From an uncultured Bacillota bacterium (lineage in GTDB: Bacteria; Bacillota_I; Bacilli_A; RFN20; CAG-449), in contig CABUOQ010000006.1 of assembly GCA_902493275.1 (NCBI GenBank), positions 4,287 to 68,286 on the forward strand: DNA of 64,000 nucleotides, in the 5' to 3' direction. The position numbers were made by a program, and so were the translations under genes. This document shows positions 36,495-44,236 of this stretch, one piece after another (within the stretch, counting starts at the first letter, position 1; each line of letters starts with the position of its first letter). Below the pieces are notes generated by a model. The model was not told where the DNA came from. It searched no databases and saw only the letters and a list, made by a program, of their open reading frames with translations.

Positions 36495-38540
36495 ATGGAA
36501 GATGAGCTATTAGAACCTCTAAAGGGATATAATTCACTTTATAAAGATAAACATTTAAAAAATATTGAAGATTTTTTTGATGAATTAACTAGAAAAGGTA
36601 ATGTCAATGTCGAAGCTAATAAAAATACAGTTAAAGATTATAAAGCGCGATTGTTAGAGATAGAGAGTTTAAATAAAAAAATAAGAAAATTAAAAACAAT
36701 AAAAGTTTTGCTAATAGTTTTAATTTGTATTGCATTTATCGCAGTTGCGATATGCATGTATAATTATTTTTCTTTTAAAAACATGCCTATCTGGGTACTG
36801 ATATTAATCGTTATTTTAGCGGTTGGAATAATAACTGGATCTTTTTTATTGATTCAGAAAAACATTGTTAAAGATATAGAAATAAATAAAGAAAAAATCA
36901 AAAAGCCTCAAGAAGAAGCAAAAAAATTGTTAAGCGAAGCTTGGGCACAGATGTCGGGGCTAAATTCTTTATATGATTGGGGTATGGCTGCAAAATTAGT
37001 TGAAAAAACCGTTCCTTTAATTCAAATGGATGAACATTTAGATGCTAAGAGATTTGCATATTTACATGAAAAATATGGTCTAGCAGAAAATGATGAAAAT
37101 ATATCAACATATTTTGTTCAATCGGGAACGATTTTAGGTAACCCATTTCTTTTGTGCAAGGATTATATTCAAACATGGATTAATAAAACTTATACAGGAA
37201 CAAGAATTATTACTTGGACAGAAACAAGAGTAAATAGTGAAGGCAAAACTGAAACGGTTCATAGAAGCCAAACTCTTGTTGCTACAGTTGTTAGACCTGC
37301 ACCATCATATAATTATAAAACATATTTGGTATATGGTAATGAAGCCGCGCCTGATTTGACTTTTTCAAGAAAACCAACGATTAAACCTGATGATAGTGAA
37401 AAAGATTTAGATAAAAAAGTAAATGCTGGAAGAAAAAAGCTTGATAAATTAGCACGTAAAGCGGTTAGTAAGGGAACAAATTACACTCGATTAGGAAATG
37501 ATGAATTTGAAGTTTTGTTTGGCGGAACTAATCGTGATAATGAAGTGCAATTTAGACTTTTATTTACACCTTTGGCTCAAAATAACTTATTAGAATTAAT
37601 GAAAAATCCTGATCCTTTTGGAGATGATTTTGCTTTAAGAAAATATCATAAATTGAATTTTGTTGAAACTTATCATTCACAACGTGCTGATTATTATGGT
37701 AATCCGGCTCAGTTTGTAGATTATGATTATGAATCTGCAAGAACAAAATTTATAAATTATAATGTTACATATTTTAAAAACCTATATTTCGAATTAGCAC
37801 CACTTATGTGTATTCCATTATATCAACAATATAAATCTAAAGAATTTATATACAATGAAAATGTCGAATCTAATATTTCTGGATTTGAACATGAAGTTTT
37901 AGCAAATTCATTTAATATTGATTTATTAAAACCTGCTTATGCATTTACACCTTCAATTTTAAAAACTAGTTTTGAGAAAAAACAAGGAGAAGTTGATACT
38001 ATTAAAGTAACTGCACACTCATTTATAGCTCAAAGAAGAGTTAGTTTTATTCCTAGATTAGGTGGTGATGGCATGATTCACCAAGTACCTGTCTATTGGC
38101 TTGAATATATTCCAGTAGAAAAAACTACTTCTATGGCTGTCATGTCAAAAAATAGTTCACGTAGTGAATTTAATAACCGAAGGAATTCAAAAGATTTTAA
38201 TGAAACTATGGAAAATATTGTTTCTAAAAATGCATATCTTTATGAAAGAGGTTTATTTGCTTTTCTATTAGATAAAGAATTAAGCGAAAATGATATCACA
38301 AATATAAATAAAGCTTATTCTATGAGCGAAAGTAAAAATAGTGAAGATATCGTAAATATTGTTCAAAAAGAGATAGAATCGTTTAATAATCATGAAAAAG
38401 AAAATCTTTCTGATGAAAAAGCTATGGAAGATATGCTAACTAATGATAAAATAGAAGCAAAGGAAGTTGAAATCAAAGAAGAAGAGATAATATTAGAGAA
38501 TGAATCTCAAGAAGACGATGATGACGACGATGAAGAATAA
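36495..38540 (+). CDS. Large two-TM protein paired with LemA (unassigned)
   Basis: 681 residues from the ATG at 36495, chosen because GCGGAG lies 9-14 nt upstream; a TTG at 36471 is in frame. A charged N-terminal helical region (1-70) is followed by two adjacent membrane helices (about 72-95 and 102-124) and a long hydrophilic region. The C-terminus is a run of Asp/Glu. I do not recognise a named domain with certainty. The layout (two helices near the N-terminus, next to lemA) recalls DUF3137-type proteins, which often neighbour LemA. A role in envelope upkeep together with LemA is inference. Starts 98 nt after the last ABC gene. Confidence 0.7.
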   Translation: MEDELLEPLKGYNSLYKDKHLKNIEDFFDELTRKGNVNVEANKNTVKDYKARLLEIESLNKKIRKLKTIKVLLIVLICIAFIAVAICMYNYFSFKNMPIWVLILIVILAVGIITGSFLLIQKNIVKDIEINKEKIKKPQEEAKKLLSEAWAQMSGLNSLYDWGMAAKLVEKTVPLIQMDEHLDAKRFAYLHEKYGLAENDENISTYFVQSGTILGNPFLLCKDYIQTWINKTYTGTRIITWTETRVNSEGKTETVHRSQTLVATVVRPAPSYNYKTYLVYGNEAAPDLTFSRKPTIKPDDSEKDLDKKVNAGRKKLDKLARKAVSKGTNYTRLGNDEFEVLFGGTNRDNEVQFRLLFTPLAQNNLLELMKNPDPFGDDFALRKYHKLNFVETYHSQRADYYGNPAQFVDYDYESARTKFINYNVTYFKNLYFELAPLMCIPLYQQYKSKEFIYNENVESNISGFEHEVLANSFNIDLLKPAYAFTPSILKTSFEKKQGEVDTIKVTAHSFIAQRRVSFIPRLGGDGMIHQVPVYWLEYIPVEKTTSMAVMSKNSSRSEFNNRRNSKDFNETMENIVSKNAYLYERGLFAFLLDKELSENDITNINKAYSMSESKNSEDIVNIVQKEIESFNNHEKENLSDEKAMEDMLTNDKIEAKEVEIKEEEIILENESQEDDDDDDEE

Positions 38541-38570
38541 CAGTAAATTGCATGAAAAGGAGAGATGAAA

Positions 38571-39245
38571 ATGGCAAATGTACTAGATGAAGAAACTGGA
38601 CCAGTAAGAGAAGAAGGAAGAGATGTAAATGTTATCGCAAAGCAAATACCAGTAAAAGTAGGTGTTGGTTCTACTATTTTTGAAATTATGTTATGGGTAT
38701 TGTTCATTGTTCCAGGAGTTATCTTTTTGATAAAGAAAATTAAAGCGAGAACATATTTTAGACAATTAGAGCAAAAAATCCAACACGATGCTTCTCAGAT
38801 TGATAACTACTTGGAACAACGTGTTGTAATTTTATCTAATGCGGCTAAGTTAGTTGATAAAGCTGTAACTCTTGATAAAGAAACATTTACCGCGATTGCT
38901 GAAGCTCGTTCTGGTAAGAGTGGAACAAATAAAGATGGCGCAGAATTATCTCAAGAAGCCGCTAAAGTAGATGGCATTGAAACAAAATTAAATTTAGCTT
39001 TTGAAAATTATCCAGAATTAAAAGCTCATCAAGAAATTGCGGATGCGATGCAACAAAATTCTTATTTACAAAAAGAAATTACTGCAGCACGTGAACAATA
39101 TAATGACACCATTAATACTTGGAATAGAGAGATACAAATTTGGCCAACAAAAATGATTGTTGCTGCTAAAGAAGGTTATACAACAAGAATTCCTTTTGCA
39201 ACTACAAAAGCAATCAAAGAACAAGCTAGAGGCGTTTTCTTTTAA
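38571..39245 (+). CDS. LemA-family membrane protein
   Basis: 224 residues from the ATG at 38571; AAGGAG ends 8 nt upstream, whereas the ATG at 38565 is only 2 nt away. TM helix near 35-58, then the LemA helical bundle (about 70-224), with NTWNREIQIWPTKMI and the closing RIPFATT segment. LemA proteins have one membrane anchor and a cytosolic or extracellular helical domain; the family role is poorly defined. Follows the large two-TM gene by 30 nt, and a strong terminator follows it. Confidence 0.88.
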   Translation: MANVLDEETGPVREEGRDVNVIAKQIPVKVGVGSTIFEIMLWVLFIVPGVIFLIKKIKARTYFRQLEQKIQHDASQIDNYLEQRVVILSNAAKLVDKAVTLDKETFTAIAEARSGKSGTNKDGAELSQEAAKVDGIETKLNLAFENYPELKAHQEIADAMQQNSYLQKEITAAREQYNDTINTWNREIQIWPTKMIVAAKEGYTTRIPFATTKAIKEQARGVFF

Positions 39246-39279
39246 GCACTTATAATAAACAATTTGTAAGATAATTTAA

Positions 39280-39307
39280 ATATAGCTCAATATGGGCTAT
39301 ATTTTTT
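39280..39307 (+). terminator. Rho-independent terminator after LemA gene
   Basis: A 9-bp stem (ATATAGCTC with GGGCTATAT, one G-U pair) closes a 5-nt loop and is followed at once by six T. It ends the transcript of the LemA pair. Confidence 0.85.
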
Positions 39308-39411
39308 ACATTAAATAAAGCAGTATTTATTGCTAAAAAAGAAAATGTATATAAAAATATTATTAGATATCATGTTTTTAATAAATATAAACAATGATAT
39401 GTGGAGTTAAT

Positions 39412-40587
39412 ATGAGAAAATATATTTTTGAAAAAGATTTAAAAGTAAATTTATCCAAGCGTGTTTGGGCTTGGCTTTGTGATTTTATTTTATTAGTTAT
39501 ACTTGGATGTATTTTTTCTTCTTTAACAATCTCTATAAACAAAAATCTAGAGTGCTATAAAACAGCTACAGCGACTGTGAATTCACAAATTGAGTTGATG
39601 AATAACATGATTTTCGATGCCGGATTATCTTCGAAAGATGAGGAAGGAAACATATTAAGTCAGGATGATATGTTTAGAAAATATGCCATAGGACATATTT
39701 TATTGTCCTATGATAATAACAAAGAATTTTTTGAAGAAAACGGCTATACTAATCTTCATCAAAACGAAAAAATAAAAGGGAAATATGAATCAATTTCTCC
39801 GCAAAAAGATTGTTTGTCTTATTTATATATCTTTTATTTTCCATCACTAGAAGGTAATTATAATCAACCTTCGTATGGAGGTCTAACAGGTAATGAATAT
39901 TTTAAATTTGTATTAAATAGTGTAAATAAAGATTTATCAATGTTTGATATGGACAAGGAATATCCAATATTAAAACCAATAGCATCAGTTAATTTATATT
40001 CGTTTATTGTTGAAGAAAATAAAGATAATAATATTGGAATTACATATAAAAATACTTTAGCGGATATTTTTGTGAAAACATATGAACATAATGTTTCTCT
40101 TTTTCAAAAATTAACTTTTTTTGAAAAAGAATATAATATATATTCAGAAAATTATCATAGCTTAGTTGTTCAGGTCAACGTTGATCATGTAATTTCTTAT
40201 TCGTTTGCCTTTCTTATTGTTTATATTTTAATCCCTCTTATTTTGCGTAATGATATCACTATCGGAAGAAAATTAAATAAATTTGTTGTCGGTAGTAATG
40301 ATGAAAAACAGATAAAATGGTATCAGTTTATAATTAGAAAAATTGGAGATTATTTTTTTAATTTCTCAGCAATCTTTTTAATAGCGTTTTTTATGACTGG
40401 TACTAATTCATTAATGATGCCACTGATTTTAAGTGGAAATAACTTTAATATTAATCAATATTTATTTATTTCAATTTTTACTTTTTTAGGAATTGTTAAT
40501 GCTTTAGTGCTTTATCTAAAAAAAGCAGATGCCTCCTTAATAGACATAATAAGTGGTACTTCGACCTATCTTGAGCACAGAGAATAA
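39412..40587 (+). CDS. RDD-like polytopic membrane protein (copy 2)
   Basis: 391 residues from the ATG at 39412, chosen for the GGAG about 6 nt upstream; an ATG at 39394 lacks one. Helix 1 near 18-38 carries the Trp/Asp pattern AWLCDF of RDD proteins. Then come a ~200-residue loop and paired helices. KWYQFIIRKIGDYFFN matches KWYQILIKAITLLFLY of the copy at 26826. Follows the LemA terminator. Its end is 3 nt from the end of the convergent regulator gene, so no room exists for a terminator between them. Function unknown. Confidence 0.62.
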   Translation: MRKYIFEKDLKVNLSKRVWAWLCDFILLVILGCIFSSLTISINKNLECYKTATATVNSQIELMNNMIFDAGLSSKDEEGNILSQDDMFRKYAIGHILLSYDNNKEFFEENGYTNLHQNEKIKGKYESISPQKDCLSYLYIFYFPSLEGNYNQPSYGGLTGNEYFKFVLNSVNKDLSMFDMDKEYPILKPIASVNLYSFIVEENKDNNIGITYKNTLADIFVKTYEHNVSLFQKLTFFEKEYNIYSENYHSLVVQVNVDHVISYSFAFLIVYILIPLILRNDITIGRKLNKFVVGSNDEKQIKWYQFIIRKIGDYFFNFSAIFLIAFFMTGTNSLMMPLILSGNNFNINQYLFISIFTFLGIVNALVLYLKKADASLIDIISGTSTYLEHRE

Positions 40588-40590
40588 TCT

Positions 40591-41520
40591 CTAATCCCAA
40601 TAGAATTTTAAAACAATTTCTTGATTATAATCACCGAATGATTTTCCAAATAGTGACATACCTCCACAATAATAAGCATCATCCTTTACTCCGAATTCAA
40701 AAGATATGAATCTTTCTTTTTTAATGTCTATATCATCAATAGTTATGTCACTTATCTTGATATCGTTAACAAAAGTACCATTTTTTCTTATTTCCCAATT
40801 TGTTAAAACTCCAAATTGAGTTAAAGCATCTGGCCACCATTTAGGGTTATTAATTCCTCTACGACCACCATAGTCACCTAAGCTAGTCCAAGTGCCAATT
40901 TCTACACCACAAAAAATAACGGTTATATCGCTTTTCCAATCGTTACGATAAAACGGAGCTTCAGAGCATACTTCAAAAGAAAGAGAAATCTTACTTAATT
41001 TAGATGGTAAAGACTTATTAGGAACACGATATTTAAGAAATCCTTTATTAAACCAAATATATCCAGCTTTAAATCTTTCGTCAGAAAAAAATACATCAGT
41101 GTCATTATCAATACCAATAGTATGTTCATTTGTAGCTATTCCACATCCGGTTCCATAAGGAATGTTATAATCATAATAGTTTCCAATTGGTATTTGTAAA
41201 ACTAATTTATTATTAACATTCATATTCTCTCTAAAAATATTTAAAGACACCTTATCACAGTTTCGACTACATAATTTCGATTTTCCTTGTTTTGTATAAG
41301 TTTCCTTTATACTTATTAAATCACAACTAGCAAGGATGTTAATGTGAAGTAATGTTGAAGAAAGAGGAATTTTTAAATATTCTGAAATTTCTTTAACACT
41401 CATCGATGCAGTGTTTAGCAACTCTAAAATTTCTAAACGTTGAATAGATGATAAAGCGTGGGCGATTTCTGCCATTTTATAGTTATTTTGACCTAAAGTG
41501 TAGTTAATATTTTTAAGCAT
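40591..41520 (-). CDS. ArsR-type winged-helix regulator with C-terminal sensor domain
   Basis: 309 residues, three times a plain ArsR protein. The winged helix (about 15-95) has SSIQRLEILELL and the recognition helix MSVKEISEYLKIPLSSTLLHI. The C-terminal ~200 residues are beta-rich with many Trp/Tyr (WKSDITVIFCG, NPKWWPDALT) and look like a jelly-roll ligand domain, perhaps sugar-binding. It is read divergently from the GH2 gene with a 126-nt gap that must hold both promoters. It probably controls the GH2-GRE-GH43 operon. Ribosome site TAGGAGAG. Confidence 0.82.
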   Translation of the reverse strand: MLKNINYTLGQNNYKMAEIAHALSSIQRLEILELLNTASMSVKEISEYLKIPLSSTLLHINILASCDLISIKETYTKQGKSKLCSRNCDKVSLNIFRENMNVNNKLVLQIPIGNYYDYNIPYGTGCGIATNEHTIGIDNDTDVFFSDERFKAGYIWFNKGFLKYRVPNKSLPSKLSKISLSFEVCSEAPFYRNDWKSDITVIFCGVEIGTWTSLGDYGGRRGINNPKWWPDALTQFGVLTNWEIRKNGTFVNDIKISDITIDDIDIKKERFISFEFGVKDDAYYCGGMSLFGKSFGDYNQEIVLKFYWD

Positions 41521-41598
41521 TTTAACTCTCCTATATAACTAGTGTTACATATTTTTTGTAGTAGTTCAATTCGTTTAAAACAAAATAATGAAGAAGAA

Positions 41599-41627
41599 TT
41601 AAGGTTTGTCTTCTATATATATATAAT
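41599..41627 (+). promoter_or_regulatory. Possible promoter of the second glycan operon
   Basis: TTAAGG (41599-41604), 17-nt spacer, perfect TATAAT (41622-41627), 20 nt before the ATG at 41647. The -35 is weak, as expected of an activated or repressed promoter. No clear inverted repeat for the regulator was found. Confidence 0.35.
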
Positions 41628-41646
41628 GTTAACAAGGAGTAAAATT

Positions 41647-43383
41647 ATGAGAAACGAATATCCTAATCCTCAATTTAGAAGAAAAGATTATCAAATATTA
41701 AATGGTGAATGGAATTTTGATTTTGATGATGATGACATTCTGTTTAAAAATGATGTGCCATGTTTTGATTCATTAACAAAAAAAATAAATGTTCCATTTA
41801 CATATCAATCAAAAGCAAGTGGAATTAATGATTTGTCATATCATCCAATAATGGTTTATGAAAAGCATTTTTCATTAGATAAGAACTTAATAGGTAAAAA
41901 TGTTTTATTAAAATTTAATGCTGTCGATTTTGAAGCACATGTATATCTAAATGGTTTTTATTTAGGAAAACATATAGGCGGATATACTCATTTTGAGTTT
42001 GATGTATCTAAAGTTATTAAAGACGAAAATAATCATTTAATAGTTAAAGTTATTGATAAATTTGATCCAGCTCAACCACGTGGAAAACAATATTGGAAAG
42101 AAGAACCATCTAGATGTTGGTATAATTCTAACTCAGGTATTCATCAAAGTGTTTATTTAGAAGCTTTTGACGAAGATTGTTTTTCGTTTTGTCATATAAA
42201 TAGTGATATTGATAATAATAGTGTCACTTTTGAATTACAAAGTAAGTATTCACTTGGTACTCAAGCACGAATTGAAATTTCATATAAAGGTCAACAAGTA
42301 AAAAAAGTTATAACTTCATTAGATGAAAAACAAACTAAAATTATTATTAAACTTCAAGAAGAAGATTATATTGACGAGATACATTATTGGGAAATAGATA
42401 ATCCTTGTTTATATGATGTAAGATTACTTTTAGAAAAAGAAAATAAAGTTTTAGATGAAGTTAATACTTATTTTGGATTTAGAAAAATACATGTTGATAA
42501 TGGATATATATATTTAAATAATCGAAAATTATATCAGCGTTTAATTTTAGATCAAGGCTATTTTTATGAAGGAGACATTACTCCGATTAGTGTAACTCAG
42601 TTGAAAGAAGATATTTTAATTGCAAAAAAGATGGGATTTAATGGTGCGAGAAAACATCAAAAAATTGAAGATCCTTACTTCTATTATTATGCTGATCAAT
42701 TAGGTTTTCTTGTTTGGGCCGAAATACCAAGTGCTTATTATTTTTCTTACCAAGAAATTCATAATATTTCTAATTTAATTTTTGAAACTATAAATCAATT
42801 ATACAATCATCCAAGTATTATTACTTGGGTTATATTTAATGAATCTTGGGGCGTGAGGAAGATATTGCTTGATGAAAATCAAAAATCTTTCGTCCGAGGA
42901 ATGTATTATTATGCCAAGGCACTAGATAATACTCGTTTAGTTGATTCTAACGATGGTTGGGAACAAATAAGCGAGACAGATTTCATAGCTATTCATGATT
43001 ATCATCCATTTGGAGATGATTTTATAAAAAAATATAGCAAAGATAATATTGATGAAGTTCAACCTATGGGAAGAAAATTACTTGGTTATAAGGAAAAATA
43101 TCAAAATCACCCATTATTATTGACTGAGTATGGTGGATTATCATGTTTAAGTGATGTACAAGAAAAATTCTTTGGATATCATGTATCTAGCGATAAAGAA
43201 AAATTGTTGATGAATTTGTCTAATTTACAAAAAAATGTTTATCTTTGTCCTTTCCAAGGATTTTGTTATACTCAACTCACTGATGTCAAACAAGAAACGA
43301 ATGGCTTGTTAGATATTAATCATAAACCTAAATTTGATATTGATGTTATAAGAAGGATTATTTTAAATGAACAAGAAAATTAG
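41647..43383 (+). CDS. GH2-family beta-glycosidase
   Basis: 578 residues from the ATG at 41647, chosen for AAGGAG 8-13 nt upstream and because the protein then begins NEYPNPQFRRKDY, the usual GH2 start. A sugar-binding jelly-roll (about 10-175) is followed by an Ig-like domain (to ~275) and a TIM barrel. The acid/base is Glu399 in FNESWG and the nucleophile Glu494 in LTEYGG. Size and FGFRKIHV/NHPS motifs fit beta-galactosidase or beta-glucuronidase-like members. Cytoplasmic. The end overlaps the GRE activase by 17 nt. Confidence 0.88.
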   Translation: MRNEYPNPQFRRKDYQILNGEWNFDFDDDDILFKNDVPCFDSLTKKINVPFTYQSKASGINDLSYHPIMVYEKHFSLDKNLIGKNVLLKFNAVDFEAHVYLNGFYLGKHIGGYTHFEFDVSKVIKDENNHLIVKVIDKFDPAQPRGKQYWKEEPSRCWYNSNSGIHQSVYLEAFDEDCFSFCHINSDIDNNSVTFELQSKYSLGTQARIEISYKGQQVKKVITSLDEKQTKIIIKLQEEDYIDEIHYWEIDNPCLYDVRLLLEKENKVLDEVNTYFGFRKIHVDNGYIYLNNRKLYQRLILDQGYFYEGDITPISVTQLKEDILIAKKMGFNGARKHQKIEDPYFYYYADQLGFLVWAEIPSAYYFSYQEIHNISNLIFETINQLYNHPSIITWVIFNESWGVRKILLDENQKSFVRGMYYYAKALDNTRLVDSNDGWEQISETDFIAIHDYHPFGDDFIKKYSKDNIDEVQPMGRKLLGYKEKYQNHPLLLTEYGGLSCLSDVQEKFFGYHVSSDKEKLLMNLSNLQKNVYLCPFQGFCYTQLTDVKQETNGLLDINHKPKFDIDVIRRIILNEQEN

Positions 43384-44224
43384 AGTTTTTTCAATAGAAG
43401 AATTTTCTGTTTATGATGGTCCTGGTATAAGAACAACAATCTTTCTTAAAGGATGTCCTTTAAGATGCACATGGTGTCATTCCCCTGAAGGACAAGAGTT
43501 TAAAAATATTTCTTTAAGAAGTCCTAACGGATGCTTAAATTGTAATCATTGTGTAGATATTTGTCCAACCAAAAGACAAAATTGTATTGGGTGTGGTAAA
43601 TGTATCGATGTATGTCCACGTAATTTAATTAGAATGGCGGCTATTGATTATGAGATAGATGATTTAGTTAGTATTTTAGAAAAGAACTTCAATGTTTTGA
43701 AAATGAATAATGGGGGGTTAACCTTTTCTGGTGGAGAACCGCTATTCCAACCTGAGGCATTGAGCCAAATATTAGATAAATTAAAAGGGAAAATTCATCT
43801 AGCCTTACAAACTTCGGGATATGCTAAAGAAGAGATTTTCCAAGAAATTGTTAATAAGGTTGATCTTGTGCTATTCGATATGAAAATTATGGATAAAGAT
43901 CAAGCTAAAATATATGAAGGAATAGATAACACTTTAATTTTTAAAAATCTAGAGTATTTAAAGAAAAGTGGTATTCCATTTATTATTCGTATTCCGCTTA
44001 TACCGACTCTTATAGATACAGAAGAAAATATTAAAAAAATTATAGAGCATATAAAAGGGGCAAGTAATCTAAAAATCGTTGAAGTTTTGCCTTATAATAA
44101 ATATGCAGGAAGTAAATATAAAATGGTAGGAAGGGTTTATGATCCTAAAATAGATGAAAGTATTCCATCTAATCCACATATAGAGTTGTTTGAAGAAGCG
44201 AATATAAAAGCAAGAGTTTTATAA
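43367..44224 (+). CDS. Glycyl radical enzyme activating protein (radical SAM)
   Basis: 285 residues. The radical SAM cluster motif is Cys30-x3-Cys34-x2-Cys37 in GCPLRCTWCHSPEG, preceded by DGPGIRTTIFLKG, the standard GRE-activase start. Two ferredoxin-type clusters follow (CLNCNHCVDICP and CIGCGKCIDVCP), found in dehydratase-class activases and absent from classical PflA. FSGGEPL is the SAM-binding GGE motif. It abstracts the hydrogen from the glycine of the partner enzyme encoded 12 nt downstream. It needs anaerobic conditions. Confidence 0.94.
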   Translation: MNKKIRVFSIEEFSVYDGPGIRTTIFLKGCPLRCTWCHSPEGQEFKNISLRSPNGCLNCNHCVDICPTKRQNCIGCGKCIDVCPRNLIRMAAIDYEIDDLVSILEKNFNVLKMNNGGLTFSGGEPLFQPEALSQILDKLKGKIHLALQTSGYAKEEIFQEIVNKVDLVLFDMKIMDKDQAKIYEGIDNTLIFKNLEYLKKSGIPFIIRIPLIPTLIDTEENIKKIIEHIKGASNLKIVEVLPYNKYAGSKYKMVGRVYDPKIDESIPSNPHIELFEEANIKARVL

Positions 44225-44236
44225 AGGAGAAAAAGC

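Noticed and set aside
38507..38540. GAC/GAT/GAA run at the end of the two-TM gene
   Set aside because: It encodes an acidic protein tail; the units are mixed codons and not a true microsatellite.
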